This document shows, in pieces, positions 31,565 through 43,843 of a DNA stretch of 64,000 nt. The stretch lies in assembly GCA_030765065.1 (NCBI GenBank), contig CM060977.1:97977795-98041794 (forward strand). The letters run 5' to 3'. How positions within the stretch are numbered: position 1 is the stretch's first letter; each line of letters begins with the position of its first letter. The notes below the pieces were generated by a model. It did not search any database. It was not told the DNA's origin and worked only from the letters and a program-made list of their open reading frames with translations. Position numbers and translations under genes: made by a program. Source of the DNA: Deroplatys truncata. Taxonomy: Eukaryota > Arthropoda > Insecta > Mantodea > Mantidae.

Positions 31565-32345
31565 TTTACTTTATCTACAACGTACATTGTAGGCAGAGAA
31601 GGTACTGTATTCCACCGAAAGAATTCAATACCGAATTTAATCTGAAATACATGTTTTGAGGCTCCGTGTATCCAAAATAAGCATTTTTAGAAAAAGGTAC
31701 AGGTGTATGTCTGTGTATCTATGAACGGCTTCACTAAAGAAGCGAAAAGTTGGATAAATAACAAACTGTGCGTTTAAGTTCAATGTCTTGAATAGATTAG
31801 ATACAAAGTTTTCAAGAAAATGCCCCCACATCCAACTACCTCTTCATGGCACATTTTTAGAAAAATATGATTTTCTAAAACATTCCTCTACGAATTTTGA
31901 ATAACATACCATACATTAAAGATACTTATATGAAAATAGAATGTGTATCTTTGCTGAGAATAGCCTCTGAAGTCATCATCATTCGGAAGGAATTTTCTAT
32001 AATCTTGTGTAACTGGTAAACGTTAAGCGATAGACGAAAACATTCTACACAACAATCTTAGATATTTTAAAACACACAATTAATTTAAAATAGATTTTTC
32101 GTGGCAACAACCATTTACGATATATGGTTATTAATTGTTCAAATTATACAACCCAGATATTGTTTTCAAGTCCTGTCGATTTTAAGCTGTTTCTCGCGCT
32201 GTCATGGAAACAGTATGAGATTTAAGGACCAACATATAGTGTCCAGTTCTAAAACATTTGACTGTCGCCGTTCCCTTTGTATCTTTAACAAGATGTATAA
32301 TGTAGTTATTATCGGAAAAAATTTATTTCGATTAAAATGAAATAA
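31565..32345 (-). repeat. Family X repeat, inverted copy
   Basis: Nearly the whole unit in reverse: GGCAGAGAAGGTACTGTATT, CATTCGGAAGGAATTTTCTA, GGTAAACGTTAAGCGATAGA, GTGGCAACAACCATTTACGA, CTGTTTCTCGCGCTGTCATG and TGTATAATGTAG. Confidence 0.8.
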
Positions 32346-33120
32346 ATATGAAAATATACTTTCGTAAAGAATATGTATATCCACTAGTAAGCGACACAGG
32401 GTAGATATCGTAGAGGTGGTCATTAGATGTTTTAAAACTAATTTCGGCACTTCTGAAGATGCAGGTAAATATCTGTACTAAAATAGGGATTTGACTTGAA
32501 CTTAAATCTTCAGCAACATTTCGCTAGTTGGTGCTCTTCCAAGCAGGTAGGACTTTAGATATAGGAAGGAGGTAGTGTTTATTTGGTTTCAGGCAAGTGA
32601 GGGGTAAAGATGCACAATAGTGAGACTGTTGGCTGCGTTCTACTGTACACGTCACGCGCGGCAGGATTTGGGCATACTGTGTACCCCTACTACCAGCTAA
32701 AGCTTTACCTGAGAGATAAGGCACCTCACCGCAATATCTAAACGTCGTTTAACAAACAGTAATATAGCTTTGTAATGCCGAAATTGTGCTCCGGCATAGA
32801 GACCGCATTTTGTGCTGTAATAATCCGTTTAATATGTATGCATTTATAATATTTATACGTCTAATATATATTTTAAGTTTTCCTTCATAAGCACTTTACG
32901 TAGATTTTTCTCAGCTATACGTGCTTTCGTTTTATGCCAAGACCAGAACCACCTTATAATTATGTTTATGGGCCGAGGCGGCAGCGACATCGGTATTATG
33001 CCACTGCGCAGAAGAGGCGCAGGACGTGTCAGGGGTAGGTTTATCAGCTGTGAGCTGGCTCAGTCGTTGCTTTGTCTTCGTGTTCTGAAGTGTTCCAGCA
33101 ATGCGTGCGATTTCCATAAG
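32346..33120. other. No gene recognised
   Basis: Short frames on both strands near 32524-33174 show no known motif. Sequence at 32940-33120 is GC-richer and precedes a transposase remnant; it may be that element's 5' part. Confidence 0.45.
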
Positions 33121-33124
33121 AAAG

Positions 33125-33665
33125 TTATTCTCTTATTAGTCCACGAAAATGCTTGCCAACAAATTCACGCTTGAACAGCGTATTTTTACGTAAGATACAT
33201 GTGTGAAAACTGGATCATGATGTGTAGGCAATTTCAGCAGCAATTTTCTGATTACATAGTTCCTGGTAGACACACAGTGCAATGTTTGGTTAAATTTAGA
33301 ACAACGGGATCGCTAAAAGCTAAAAAATAAAGTTTATAGGATAGACGAACTTAAGGACAATTTAAAAGCAGAAATTATGTACATTACGCAAGAAGAACTT
33401 GTGCGTGTGAATGGTAATTTCATCCGACAATGTCAAGAATGTCTTCGCGTAGATGGACACCACTTTTAACATCACTTATATATGCAATGAGTACTAACCT
33501 TGTTATGTTACTAACATTCTTGAGAAAGTAACGCGGGAGTTACGGACCGGAACACGCACAGTGTAGTAGACTGTGCGCGGAGCACACATTCGCGCGATCC
33601 GCGGACTTGGCATAACACGAAGGCACTTACAAAGTGTAGCGAAAATAAAAGTGGCCTTAATAAAC
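33125..33665 (+). pseudogene. DUF4817-type transposase, internally deleted
   Basis: The plus strand reads (with several stops and shifts) an N-terminal helix-turn-helix-like segment (FTLEQRIF, then NFSSNF, then a TGSLKAK-like end) from about 33150 to 33330. Near 33425-33470 it passes almost directly to a C-terminal FIRQCQECLRVDGHHF segment. The catalytic centre is missing. The right end near 33640-33660 (GCGAAAATAAAAGTGGCC) matches the terminus at 12722-12745, so both belong to one family. Confidence 0.55.
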
Positions 33666-34380
33666 AATTATTAAAGTCATGTTTCAGAAAATAAATAATA
33701 TAACAAATATTTCTTTCCATGCAGGAAAAGTTAGTATATTTAAATATTTTGAAAACCTTCGATTTGCTGTTTTAATCCCTCTTACATTGAATATGGGCAT
33801 AGTATACGTACAACAAGGGGGGCATCTCGCGTACCTATATGGTTCTATTGTATCTACCACTCCCCAGCAACAATGGAAGAAGTGATTCAACCACAGCAAT
33901 CAGACAGGTCACAGACATACACAGATACGCATACCTAATCATTCCAGCTCTAACACCCCAGTCAGTGCCGGAGCTGTCCAGATCGAGTATGAAGGACACC
34001 TAGAAGCATAAAGCCCTCTGGCGTCCAGGGAGAATACCCTTTCCTTGTAGCAAGCAACTGCACCTCACAGTGCGAAAGCTGAAAGTACGTCTGAAATATT
34101 AAAAGGAAACGGAATGAAAGGTAAATTAGAGAAAGAGAATCATGTTAGAAGACACCTACCCAGCATTCGAATACAGCCCAAGGAAAACCACGAAGACGCC
34201 AAAGTCAGAGTGGGCGGTCGACGAAAATTTAACCTGGGACCTCCCGAATGCGAGTCTCGCACATTCCAGCGGAGCCATCACTTTAGTTAAGTAGTTCACA
34301 GAGAGTTAGCCAGACTCCGCGATTGAAAAGATAATTCAACATGGATTTCGGAAGCATTTCTTTGGGTCTAATACATTATC
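33666..34380. repeat. Spacer with an inverted SINE-like segment
   Basis: From about 34180 to 34270 the minus strand resembles a SINE head (GGTCCCAGGTTAAAT, GCATTCGGGAGG) with upstream AAACCACG / ACGCCAAAG phrases like those at 19520-19600. The rest is unassigned; 33666-33900 has open frames on both strands without motifs. Confidence 0.4.
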
Positions 34381-34382
34381 TA

Positions 34383-35250
34383 CGAGGGCTGATCAATAAA
34401 GACAGACTGATTTTTTCTGTAGTTTCCTTGATAGTTTTATGTCTCTAGCACAAATACTTGAAAAGAGCAGGGTTTCGTGTATAATGTCCATAAGCGACAG
34501 CACTCTCGTAATTGTAGGTTGGTAGTAAGATACTTGAATTTCGCATACCAAAAAATGGAGGTGACACGGGAGGAGCAATACAGGGCAACAACATTTTATT
34601 TTATTTTAAATCATACAGCCTTGAAACTTTCGAAAAGCTGAAGCAAGCATACGGTGTAAATACACTACCTCGTGCAACGGTGTTTAGGTGCTCAAGGACT
34701 TCAAAGAAGGGTGAGTCCTCTGTGCTAAGCAAGGTGGGCCTGGTGTTTCGGAATGGAATGATTTACCAGCATGTAGTTACCCCCCCTCACACTACTGTTA
34801 CAGCAGCTACTACACGTCAGTATTGGTTAGACTGAGGAAGCACATTACAAGGAAACGTCCGGAACATTAGAATGGGTGGCGAATTCATCACGACAACGCG
34901 CGGCCTCACGTCGCAAATCAAGTCCAGGAGGTTTCGGCTAAATTCAACATTACCTGTGTGCGGCATCCGGCTTAAAGCCCCGGTCTTACCCCCTGTGATT
35001 TCTTTTTATTCCCATTACTAAAGGCAAAGCTCCGTGGCATTCGATTTGAGAGCACTGAAGCAGTGCTAAAGAAAAGTGAGGCGATTCTCAAAGACCTGAC
35101 AAAGAATGGCCTGCACCTTGTGTTCGAGAGACGCTATAAAAAGTGCATTCAGTTAGGAGGGAACTAATTTGAAAAAGATCATGTCAACATTGAAATGGAG
35201 TAATAAATGTGTGAAAAAAATCAGTCTCAGTCTTTATTGATCAGCCCTCG
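34383..35250 (+). mobile_element. Internally deleted mariner element with intact ends
   Basis: 868 bp bounded by TA on both sides. The terminal inverted repeats are ACGAGGGCTGATCAATAAAG (left, from 34382) and its reverse complement (right, ending 35251), extending with interruptions for about 35 bases into ...CTGATTTTTT. Inside, an N-terminal mariner helix-turn-helix segment (from ATG 34556) is joined to the C-terminal catalytic part; the region of the first catalytic Asp is deleted. Confidence 0.88.
34556..35167 (+). pseudogene. Mariner transposase, deleted and frameshifted
   Basis: Starts MEVTREEQYRATTFYF, shifts frame after about 28 codons and continues with KLKQAYGVNTLPRATVFR, typical of mariner DNA-binding domains. 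After an internal deletion it shows GMIYQHV, ITRKRPEH and the second catalytic acid in IHHDNARPHVA. Then comes SPGLTPCDFFLFP, where the third acid of the mariner D,D34D triad (normally SPDL) is Gly, and finally LRGIRFESTEAV. Frameshifts lie near 34640, 34740 and 34980. The loss of the first and third acids makes it catalytically dead whatever the frame. Confidence 0.85.
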
Positions 35251-35251
35251 T

Positions 35252-35739
35252 ACTTTAGTTTAATAGGGGGTATAGTAAGTAGTAATAATAGCAGTTGTTA
35301 TTTATACAACATCTATGATACATGCATACTCCAGGGGACGGTATGTTTACTATGGAAATCATTTTACATTAATGGTATGAAACCAAATTCCCGGAATCCA
35401 TTATGATAATTACTTCAAACTCATTTGCTTCAATGACTTTATGAAAATCGCTTCATGTGTTTACTAGAGTTCCCTACTTAATATTATAAATACATAGGCA
35501 CAGTTGGTAAAAAAACTGTATGAACGCCAAAGAATAGTTATCAAGATACATTTTATGTATTAATGAAACTGTTTTCACATTCGCAAAAACGTACATAGTA
35601 ACTAGGGGAAATTTTTCATTCAAAAATTCGATATGGAAATTTCCCCTGAATTCAAAAAAAGCCGTTATTAGTTTGTATACAAACTATACTATACTACAAT
35701 AATCTCAATACTACAGTATTAGGTTGTATCTACTAAAGC

Positions 35740-35746
<7 letters not shown>
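35252..35746. other. Unassigned spacer
   Basis: AT-rich; nothing recognised. Confidence 0.45.

Positions 35747-35776
<30 letters not shown>
35747..35776. repeat. (TA)n microsatellite
   Basis: About 15 TA repeats, placed where family X copies usually have TTTCTATCTCTACTTTA. Confidence 0.95.
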
Positions 35777-35778
<2 letters not shown>

Positions 35779-36104
35779 CCAAAAACACCTTTGCAGAAAT
35801 AGCTACATTACACATGTCGTTACAGATACAAAGAGAACGGCGATAATCAAATGTTTATGAACTGGGCGCTATATGCCGGCCTTAAAATTCCTCATTGTTT
35901 CAATTGAACCGCGAAGTTGACAGCACTTTAAACGAATGGCTAAGTATACAACTTTCGAACCATTAATAACGGATATTTCGGAAATGGCTTATGCTACAAA
36001 AAAGTTATTTGACATAAATTGCGCGTTTCAAAGAGATCGACATTTCTTGTGTAATACGTTTTCGTCTATCCCTTAACGTTTATCACTGATACAAGTTTAT
36101 ACGA
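35777..36104 (+). repeat. Family X repeat, partial
   Basis: It begins AAAAACACCTTTGCAGAAAT and continues CTACATTACACATGTCGTTA ... TTTGACATAAATTGCGCGTT ... TTAACGTTTATCACTGATAC. The 3' half is replaced by the mariner fragment that follows. Confidence 0.78.
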
Positions 36105-36370
36105 GGGTAAGTCAATAAGCATCCGCATATTGTTTTTAATTTTTTGTAGGTTTGCTGTATAGGTTTGTGCGCGTTGTTTCCGCTTGTGAAATACTTATTT
36201 ATGTATCACTCCAGTGCTCTCCTCACCGTTTGCACCAAAGAACAGCATGCCTTATCTATTTTTTTTTTCTTTTTGAAGGTGTACCAGGAGACGAAATCCA
36301 TCGAAGACTTTCGCACAATATGGGGGCAATGTTTCACCCCAGCAAAATGTGTAAACATTTAAATGATTTC
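36105..36370 (+). pseudogene. Mariner N-terminal fragment
   Basis: Begins with a mariner-type end (ACGAGGGTAAGTCAATAAGC at about 36103). About 130 bases later it codes a TKEQHA... segment, then GVPGDEIHRRLS and a CFTPAKC segment, in alternating frames; these match mariner DNA-binding domains. No catalytic domain and no right end are found. Confidence 0.65.
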
Positions 36371-37560
36371 AGACTAATTATATAATATAAAATATAATAA
36401 CAGCTAGCCTTAAAGCAATATGTGTATAAATAACATAAAATGTATGTAACAGTCACTGTATTAATGTTTATATTATTATGTACATGTTCAATAATGTTAT
36501 GTGAATGTATTACGTAATTTAATAATGTAAGAGCTGTGAGAATAATAGGTTAAAAGTTGCTAACAATGAGGTAACCTTGAGGTAATAATGAATTAGAAAG
36601 ATTAATAATTCTACTGGTAATTCTTGGAGCAGCAATACTGTACTTTTTGAGACAGTTTATAAAATAGCCAATCAACAACCAGGAAAAAGATCAAGTTAAA
36701 TGAAAATCAATCTATTGAAGAGGATTAGCCAATCCGAAACTGAAATAGGGTAAATTTACAAATTCAGAAGTCAGTCGCTTGTAGAAAGCGTTCCTACCGG
36801 ACGCGACACGCGTCCTCGAGAAGTTTAATACGTATTCAGTGTGAGACGAAAATAGTTTACGTGTTAAAAAGTGCAAGTAGTTAATAAAAGAATCTCACAG
36901 CTCCTTATATCAGTGAAATGTTATTTAAATCTTGTCAAGCATTAAAAAAAGGAGTGAAGTAAAATTATAATCTGTGTAAGCCTACATTCATCAGCCGCAT
37001 CACGCCTTGTTAAGAAATTCGTGTGTCTAAAAATAAATACTGACGCAGCCGAGGCAAACATAAATATACATAATATTTAAAGAAACATTAACAAAATACA
37101 AAGCTGATTTTTAAATTTGGGGCGAAGGCTACCGGAAAACTTTTACCATACGTGCGGTTGCAACAACTACTTCAAGTTCGGCTCCCTAACTACAGCAATA
37201 ACTATAGTAGAACCAAAGCTTTGAAAAAAAATATTCAACCTAATTGGGCAGAATTCTTTTTTTTATATTTATACAATTGTTAGTTTATACTTTAATTAGT
37301 TTACAATACAACTCCTCCAGCAATAAACCCTTCTCAAATTGGCGCCTAGCTGCGTGGGGCCAGAACAAGCAAGAATTGGCGAGAATAGCTGAAAAGAAAT
37401 CAACAAACATCAGAAAAACTTCAGAGAACTTCAGAAAAACTTCAGAGAACTTCAGAAAAACTTCAGAAAAACTCCCCCCTTCCCTCGCAGCATTGCCTTA
37501 CTTTCATGTTTCTTGTGAGGGTTGCATTGTGTTGTAGGTGCAAAACTAACTCCTGACTAC
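36371..37560. other. Unassigned; possible old solo LTR
   Basis: 36440-37190 has LTR-like marks without proof: a TGTAACAG start near 36446, AATAAA at 36884-36889 within a region containing TCTCACAGCTCC, and a GGGGCGAAGG patch. A direct repeat AACTTCAGA(A/G)AA occurs four to five times at 37415-37475. The 97-codon frame at 37244-37537 translates this repeat and is probably not a gene. Confidence 0.3.
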
Positions 37561-38084
37561 CTCTGTTCTGATCATTGAGCCAGTCACATATGCGGTACGA
37601 CATTAAATTCCCCAAATGACCTGCATATTCCCAGTAAACCACAAGGGGATCTCAACTTATTTTGAGAGGACATACCTCAAGAGACTTTGGACAGAACCGG
37701 AAGAACTGTGGTTCCCGGATAAGGCATTGAAATTTATGTCCGATTCTTCCTTTCCAACCCTGTCTTGCACACGAGTTGTGTGAAAACTACTAATTACCAT
37801 GGATTGATCTAATAGTTGGTTAATCTATAAAGCCTCTGATTTATAATAGCGGAAACTCTCACGAAAATGCGTACATTTCATGCGCGAAGCCGCTTAAGTC
37901 CATCTAGCAGTTCGTGGTTAAAACCTCGTCTGGATGAGCACAGAAACTGTTACAACGAAAAGACATGACAATATAAGTCGCCTATGGGTTATGTCATCTC
38001 AAAACAATTTGGGATGTCGTGGTTTCCCGGAAAAAGTGTCAGTCAGTTGGAGTATTTTATGTAGTGTCGGCATTTGTCATTGTA
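37561..38084. other. No gene recognised
   Basis: No coding, RNA or repeat feature identified. Confidence 0.45.
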
Positions 38085-38155
38085 ACTCTATTGGTTAGAG
38101 CAACCGGAACGGAAACCGAAGATCCGCAGTTCAAATCCCGGTTATGCCATTGAAT
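38085..38155 (+). repeat. tRNA-like sequence
   Basis: ACTCTATTGGTTAGAGCAAC resembles a D-arm/box A and AGTTCAAATCCCGG a T-arm/box B at normal tRNA spacing. The T stem pairs poorly and no anticodon stem is clear, so it is more likely a SINE head or tRNA pseudogene. Confidence 0.45.
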
Positions 38156-38261
38156 CTTTTAGTCAGGTTCTACCTTTCCAATATGTTACCCTATTTAATA
38201 TACAAACTATGTGAATCGCCATTATTGCAGCATCCTGAATGCAACCAGCTAATTCCAAAAG

Positions 38262-39062
38262 CAAAAATATGATGTGTTACATTCACTTAACTTGCTATAC
38301 CCCAATCGTTTATTAGTAGGTGTGCATATTACTCCCACGAAAGTTTATTTTCCTATCTACTTTATTTTAAATGAGATAAATCATTACAGAAATAGTTACA
38401 TTACACATTTCGTTATAGATACAAAGGGAATGGCAATAGTCAAATGTTTATGAACTGGACACTATACATTGGTCTTAAATTCCATACTCTTACCATGACA
38501 ATGCGAGAAATAGCTGAAAATTGATGGGACTTTAGAAGAATGACAAAGTATTGAACAAATCGAACCATTAATAACGGATATCTCGTAAATGATTGATGCT
38601 ACAAAAACGTTATTTAAAATAAATGGTGTGTTTTAAAAATACCTAGATTGTTTGTAGTACGTTGTCATCTATCACTTAAGTCAACAATTGTACACTATAA
38701 TACAAAATTCCTTCCAAACGAAGAGGACTTTACAGGCTATTCCCAGAAAATTAAAGATATACATTTCATTTGTCATGCAAATATCTTTAGCACATGGTAT
38801 CGTAATAAAATCTTTTGTGCCATTTTTAGAAAATCACAAATGTCGAAAAATGCTCCATGTAAGTGGTACTTAAGGTTAGGGGAATTTTCTTTAAAATCTT
38901 CGTGTCGCATCCTTGGAAAGTAATTTTGCTATTTATCTGACTCTTCATTTTTGAGATATGCATTTTTTTTTTGAAAATGTATTTCGGGCGAAATCAACGT
39001 ATCGAATATTTTGGTGCAATACCTTCTCTACCTATATGTACGTGTAGAGAAAGCAAAAAGGA
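38262..39062 (+). repeat. Family X repeat, near full-length copy
   Basis: ATGATGTGTTACATTCACTT start; ATTACAGAAATAGTTACATT, CATTTCGTTATAGATACAAA, ATTAATAACGGATATCTCGT, CTTCCAAACGAAGAGGACTT and GTGTAGAGAAAGCAAAAAG end. No coding content. Confidence 0.82.
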
Positions 39063-39935
39063 AAGAATTTTTAATGTCAAAAGTATTAAAAGCTACATGC
39101 TTAAACTAAGATACTATAACATTAGAATTAATTAAAAAAATTAAATTAACGTTTTACCAAATTATACACTAGTCAGGATATAAAAACAATTACAAAAATC
39201 TTCTCTGACTTGTTTAGAGCTTAGAGAAAATTAAAAGACAATTTGTCGTTTTTTGCAGTAAGTAGTAAAAACCTGAATCGTGGCTGTAATTGGCTAATAT
39301 CTCTGTATGTCTATGAGTAGATCTCTGCCCACACGTATTTCTATGTTGTCCTTGATTCATTTCCCATATTGTCTACTGTTTCATAACGGGGATTTGAGTA
39401 TTCTTTTATCTTCTCTACCACATCCCTATAGTAGGCAAAAGGAAGTTAAGTATTTCACACAAAATTTCAGTGTCAACTTTTACATAAAATAATGCTTTGT
39501 GGCTCCCTGAATAAAAATAAACATATTGTTACATGCTGGTTAGTTGGACTAAAATCTCAAGAAAATTATATTAATTTTGAGAACCCAGCACGTATAATGA
39601 GGGAGCGTATACTTAGCTGCAGAGGACCGAATCGTGGTGTGGAGGTTAGAGGAAGGCGTGGGTTTTTACTGCAAAAAACCCATAACAAATCTACTCACAC
39701 ATTCCTAGATTTATTTCCCAAACTTTTGGGTTCCCGCATTATTAGAAACGGAAGGTGGGATGAGATATGCACTGATCCAAAGCCCGACTTACACACGCGG
39801 TCCGTTACTCACGAAATCCTAACTACTATACCCACTACTCGTGGCTATCAAAGCTACCAGCCAAGAGTGACGTAAACAACAATGTGTATGGGAATGACAA
39901 TGTAGATCAATAATGTAATCTCCCAAATTGTGTGT
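39063..39935. other. No gene recognised
   Basis: Contains a 127-codon plus-strand frame (39492-39875), one of the longest non-transposon frames here, with a basic GPNRGVEVRGRRG stretch. I recognise no family, and neighbouring DNA is repeat. Confidence 0.4.
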
Positions 39936-39939
39936 TTGT

Positions 39940-40335
39940 GAATAACATAACAATAAACACCAAACTTCGTATTTAAGTCAGTATCTTCCACAGATGCGAC
40001 GAAGGATTTCAAGAGTATCCACCTACATCAAACCACCCTTTGTAAAGCAAGCATTTTAATTTTTTTTAAAAAATGGATAACAATTTTGTTTAAATACTAT
40101 ATATTCAAAGCATTTATATTACAAATAAAACACATGTATATATCTTGAATTTTCTGTGAATAGTACTTGAAGGTCTTTTCATTCTGAATGACTTTTGCAT
40201 AATTGTTGAACCGTAAGAGATAGATAAAAATCCTACTTCAGAAAAGATGGAGATCTCGTTAAAACAGAGAACTTGTATAAAATAACAATTTTTCTGTGGG
40301 CTCACCCATTTCCGAGACGTTCATTGTTATTGGCC
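39940..40335 (-). repeat. Family X repeat, inverted partial copy
   Basis: TTTCTGTGAATAGTACTTGA, TTGTTGAACCGTAAGAGATA and TTCTGTGGGCTCACCCATTT correspond to the reverse of the unit's second half. Confidence 0.65.
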
Positions 40336-40384
40336 TGAACTCTCAACTATAAATCGCTATTCATTTCTTGATTCTCTACTATGT

Positions 40385-41140
40385 ATATAGAAAGTAAAGA
40401 AAGTATTGCATTTCATCAAAAAATTCTATATCCAGATTTCATCTGAAATGCATGTTTTTAGGCCCCTTGAACCATCCAAATAATTTTAGAATAAGGACCT
40501 TGTGTGTGTATGCCTGTGAACAGCATAACTCAAAACGAAAAGTTAGATGAATACCAAACTCGATATTTAGGTTCACATCTTCCAAAGATGCGATACGGAG
40601 ATTTTCAAGAAAGTTCCCCTAACATAAAACTGCCCTTTACATAAAACATTTTTCAAAATTTTATATTTCTTATAAATGAACATCAAATTTGTTTAAAATG
40701 CCATATATTGAAGATACTTACATGGAAAATAAAATGCATATTTAGAATTTTCTGGGAATAATTACTTCCTAGTCCAGTTCATTCGGAAGGAATTTTGTAT
40801 AACTTTTGTATAGCTGATAAACGTTAAGTGATACTATACAAACATGTAGATCTGTTTACAACACACAAATTATTTGAAATAATATTTTGTGCTAACAGCC
40901 ACTTCCGAATTATCCGCTACCAATTGTTGGGATTGTTAATACTTAGTAATTCTTTTCAGGTCCTGTCGATTTTCAGCTGTTTCTCGCGTTGTTTTCACGG
41001 TATGGAATTATAAGGCCAGCATATAGGGCCCCAGTTCTAAAAAATTGACGGTCGCTATCATATTTATCCATAACGAAATGTATAGTGCAACTATTTGTGG
41101 GAATGTTTCTCTAGACAAAAATGAAGTAGATAGGAAAATT
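40385..41140 (-). repeat. Family X repeat, inverted copy
   Basis: From GAAAGTAAAGAAAGTATTGC through TGTGAACAGCATAACTCAAA, TTCATTCGGAAGGAATTTTG, GCTGATAAACGTTAAGTGAT, TTTTCAGCTGTTTCTCGCGT and ATAACGAAATGTATAGTGCA. Confidence 0.8.
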
Positions 41141-42083
41141 ATTTTTCCTAAGATTAAGTTATGTAGATTCTTTTGCTCGTGTCACGCAAGGGGCATGGAT
41201 TTTCAAAGCCATCACATAGCAACTCGCTCCTTAAAATTCTGAGTAACTCTACTTACTGTGCCCTTACAATGTCTTCAAGGAAGGTTTATCTGAATTTAAA
41301 AAAAATATAGATAGAATAATAAGGTTTTGTAACACCGTTTTTAGAAGAGTGATTAGACATATTCATGTGAGTGCAAGATATTTTTCACTATGCACACACA
41401 TATCTTGAAATGTTTGTTACGTATAGGAAATGTATTAAAATTTGGGAAGAATAAACGTTTATATTTATTTTACAGCTATATTTTGTGGCAAACAAAGTAT
41501 TTTTGCAATAAAGTACGCATTTGACATCATGAATATTTCAATATAACGTTACAGCACTTAGCGAGTGCAGAGTGTAAAATATACCAGTGACATTAAAGGA
41601 ATATAATGCAAAACCTGCTATCAATTTCAATTCTAAATCTACGTTAAAAAGCGAATAGGTCTGCAGAAAGGAATGAGGAATTATGGGCACTATTCGATAT
41701 GAGTTATGGTTTATATTGCAGCAGAAGGCTGCATATTCTTGATTTCTTTCCCCGTGTTCCGGCCACGTTTCTTGTACTCCCTAGCGTCGTTATTGAATCC
41801 AATAACTTGGGGAATGAATTATGATAGAGCCGGCTCTTGCGACAGATCTCTCGATATTAGGGACTTGAGTCCCTTTCATAGGCAAAAGTTTCACAGAAAC
41901 CCGGCCGTTGCTCACAGGATAAACGTTCCTGAGAAGATAAAAAGTATTTAATCCCCAAAGAAACTATCAGCCTTGCTTTTTAATGCTTCCTTTAATCAAG
42001 CGAAATGACGCTTTTTCCGGAAAGTATAAAAATTATGTATGCCAGTTGCAGTAATCCACTAAACCTCGTTTAAACCTATGATA
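41141..42083. other. No gene recognised
   Basis: The 41045-41242 and 41706-41951 plus-strand frames have no known motif; AT-rich otherwise. Confidence 0.45.
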
Positions 42084-42578
42084 CAGGTTATTCAAAAACA
42101 AGGAACAGATTTCACATATTTACTTCTAATGAATAACAATAGATGGCGACACATGCAACACAACACAGAAAAGAGAAGGTTCAAAATATTATTTTACGTG
42201 TACATCATGAGCACCATTTGTTATGCGAGGACGACCAGTGATTTTCCCTTTGCAAACGCAACCATCATCTACGAATTTATTGTATCAATGTAAATTTTTT
42301 ATGACAGGCGGCTGGTTGAAGTTACAACAAAATGCACGCTGTAATGAAACAATGGATTCACTCTTTGCATAATGCAGCACACAAAATGAATTTTCCTGTG
42401 GCGTCGCCATTTTCTCGTAAACAAACACAGCGCCGCTGAAGGCACTGAATGGAACTAACGGGTGGGGCTTAAAACTTTGAACTTTGCTCTGTTCAATGAT
42501 GTATGTGTCGCTATCTATTGTCGTTCATTAGAAATAAATATGTAAAATAAATAAATGTTCCTTCTTTTTGAATAACCA
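42084..42578. mobile_element. MITE with ~80-bp terminal inverted repeats
   Basis: Left end AGGTTATTCAAAAACAAGGA and right end, in reverse complement, GGTTATTCAAAAAGAAGGAA. The inverted repeats extend through TTTCTAATGAACGACAATAG / TTCTAATGAATAACAATAG and GCGACACAT. A TA lies next to each end. The interior is 330 bases with no intact ORF; it is probably a deletion derivative of a Tc1/mariner/DUF4817-type element. Confidence 0.8.
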
Positions 42579-42671
42579 TATATTATTAAAAAACGAAAGT
42601 GCTGCATTCACATTACTTTCTCTTCTCACTCTTCGAGAAGCTATGAGGGATGTTTTTAAAGTAGATTCCGT

Positions 42672-43017
42672 TAAGCAATAAAAATCTGACGTGATACATT
42701 CACACGACTTTCCCTATCCTCTATTATTTATTAATAGGTACACAAATTATTCCTAATCAAGCTTATTTTTCTATCCCTACACCTTAATCTAAATAAATAT
42801 TTGCAGAAATAGTTACATTACACATTTCGATATAGATACAAAGGAAACAGCGATAGCCAAATATTTAAGAACTGGACGCCATATCTGGTCTGAAAATTCC
42901 ATGTTGTTTTCATGCAAACGCGAGAAACAATTGAAATTTGAGGGGATTTTATGAGAATGACCAAGAAATGAAAAATTCGATGCTTTACTAACAAACCTCA
43001 GAAGCGGCTTATGCCAC
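42672..43017 (+). repeat. Family X repeat, left half (split copy)
   Basis: AAAAATCTGACGTGATACAT, CAGAAATAGTTACATTACAC and AGAAGCGGCTTATGCCAC; the unit stops here and resumes at 45257. Confidence 0.8.
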
Positions 43018-43843
43018 TATTGTAGACCTTGTATCATCCATGATTACTTGTCGTCACTACATAAGTCTGATACAAGAAGAAGGCCCCATCGGCCGGTTAT
43101 GGCACTGCTTGCAATTCCCGAGCGCTTGCTTGAGTGAAGGGGCTCCGAGGAATCGAGTAGTATTCATCACACCAGTCCAAAGAGTGACCGTGATCTGCTA
43201 GGCCCGGCCAAGTTCCGTTTGACTATGCGAGACACGCTAGTAGGCGAGCCTACTGAGCTCGAACATCGCCCAGGATCGTCCAGTCGGCGAAGCTAGGTCA
43301 CGACGGCTGCATGGGAGCGGGAGCAGGAGCAGGATAGAGGTTTGGTCTCAAAAGAGGAATCTTTATGTCTTTAGGTGCCTTCGCAACCTGGCGGCTTGTG
43401 CTAGTGACTTTACGAAACAAGGGGCCAGTACTGACTGCGCAACTGTTTTTTTTTTCGAGTGGAGGAGAAAATGATTTAAACACTAACCTCAGCCCCGATG
43501 GGAGTCGGGACTGAGAGTGTGGGACTCGCCGACGAATCGGCTTACCCACTAAAAACTCCTCTACCGGAGGGAAAAGTCAAGGGTGAAGATGAGGCAGTAC
43601 CGCAATATGCACCTGCGGATTCAAGGTGATAGGTATTGGTCGGCCAGGCATGGCCTAAGCCGGGTGAAGGAAGGTGCCAGGACGCAAGCATGACCGAGGC
43701 CCTATTTGCGCCCTTGGAAATTTAAGGTGAGAAGGTGTTGGAAGTTTGAGTGGCTGTATGTCAGGATTGTAGCGTGGCTACCTGGGCTTCCGACGTCCTC
43801 GGTAGTGAGTAGCCGGAGCACTCTCTGTGGGCCCCATGGGGGC

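Noticed and set aside
38085-38155. Possible functional tRNA gene
   Set aside because: Box A and B are present but the T stem and anticodon stem do not pair well and no terminator T-run follows.
39492-39875. 127-codon open frame
   Set aside because: No known motif or supporting context.
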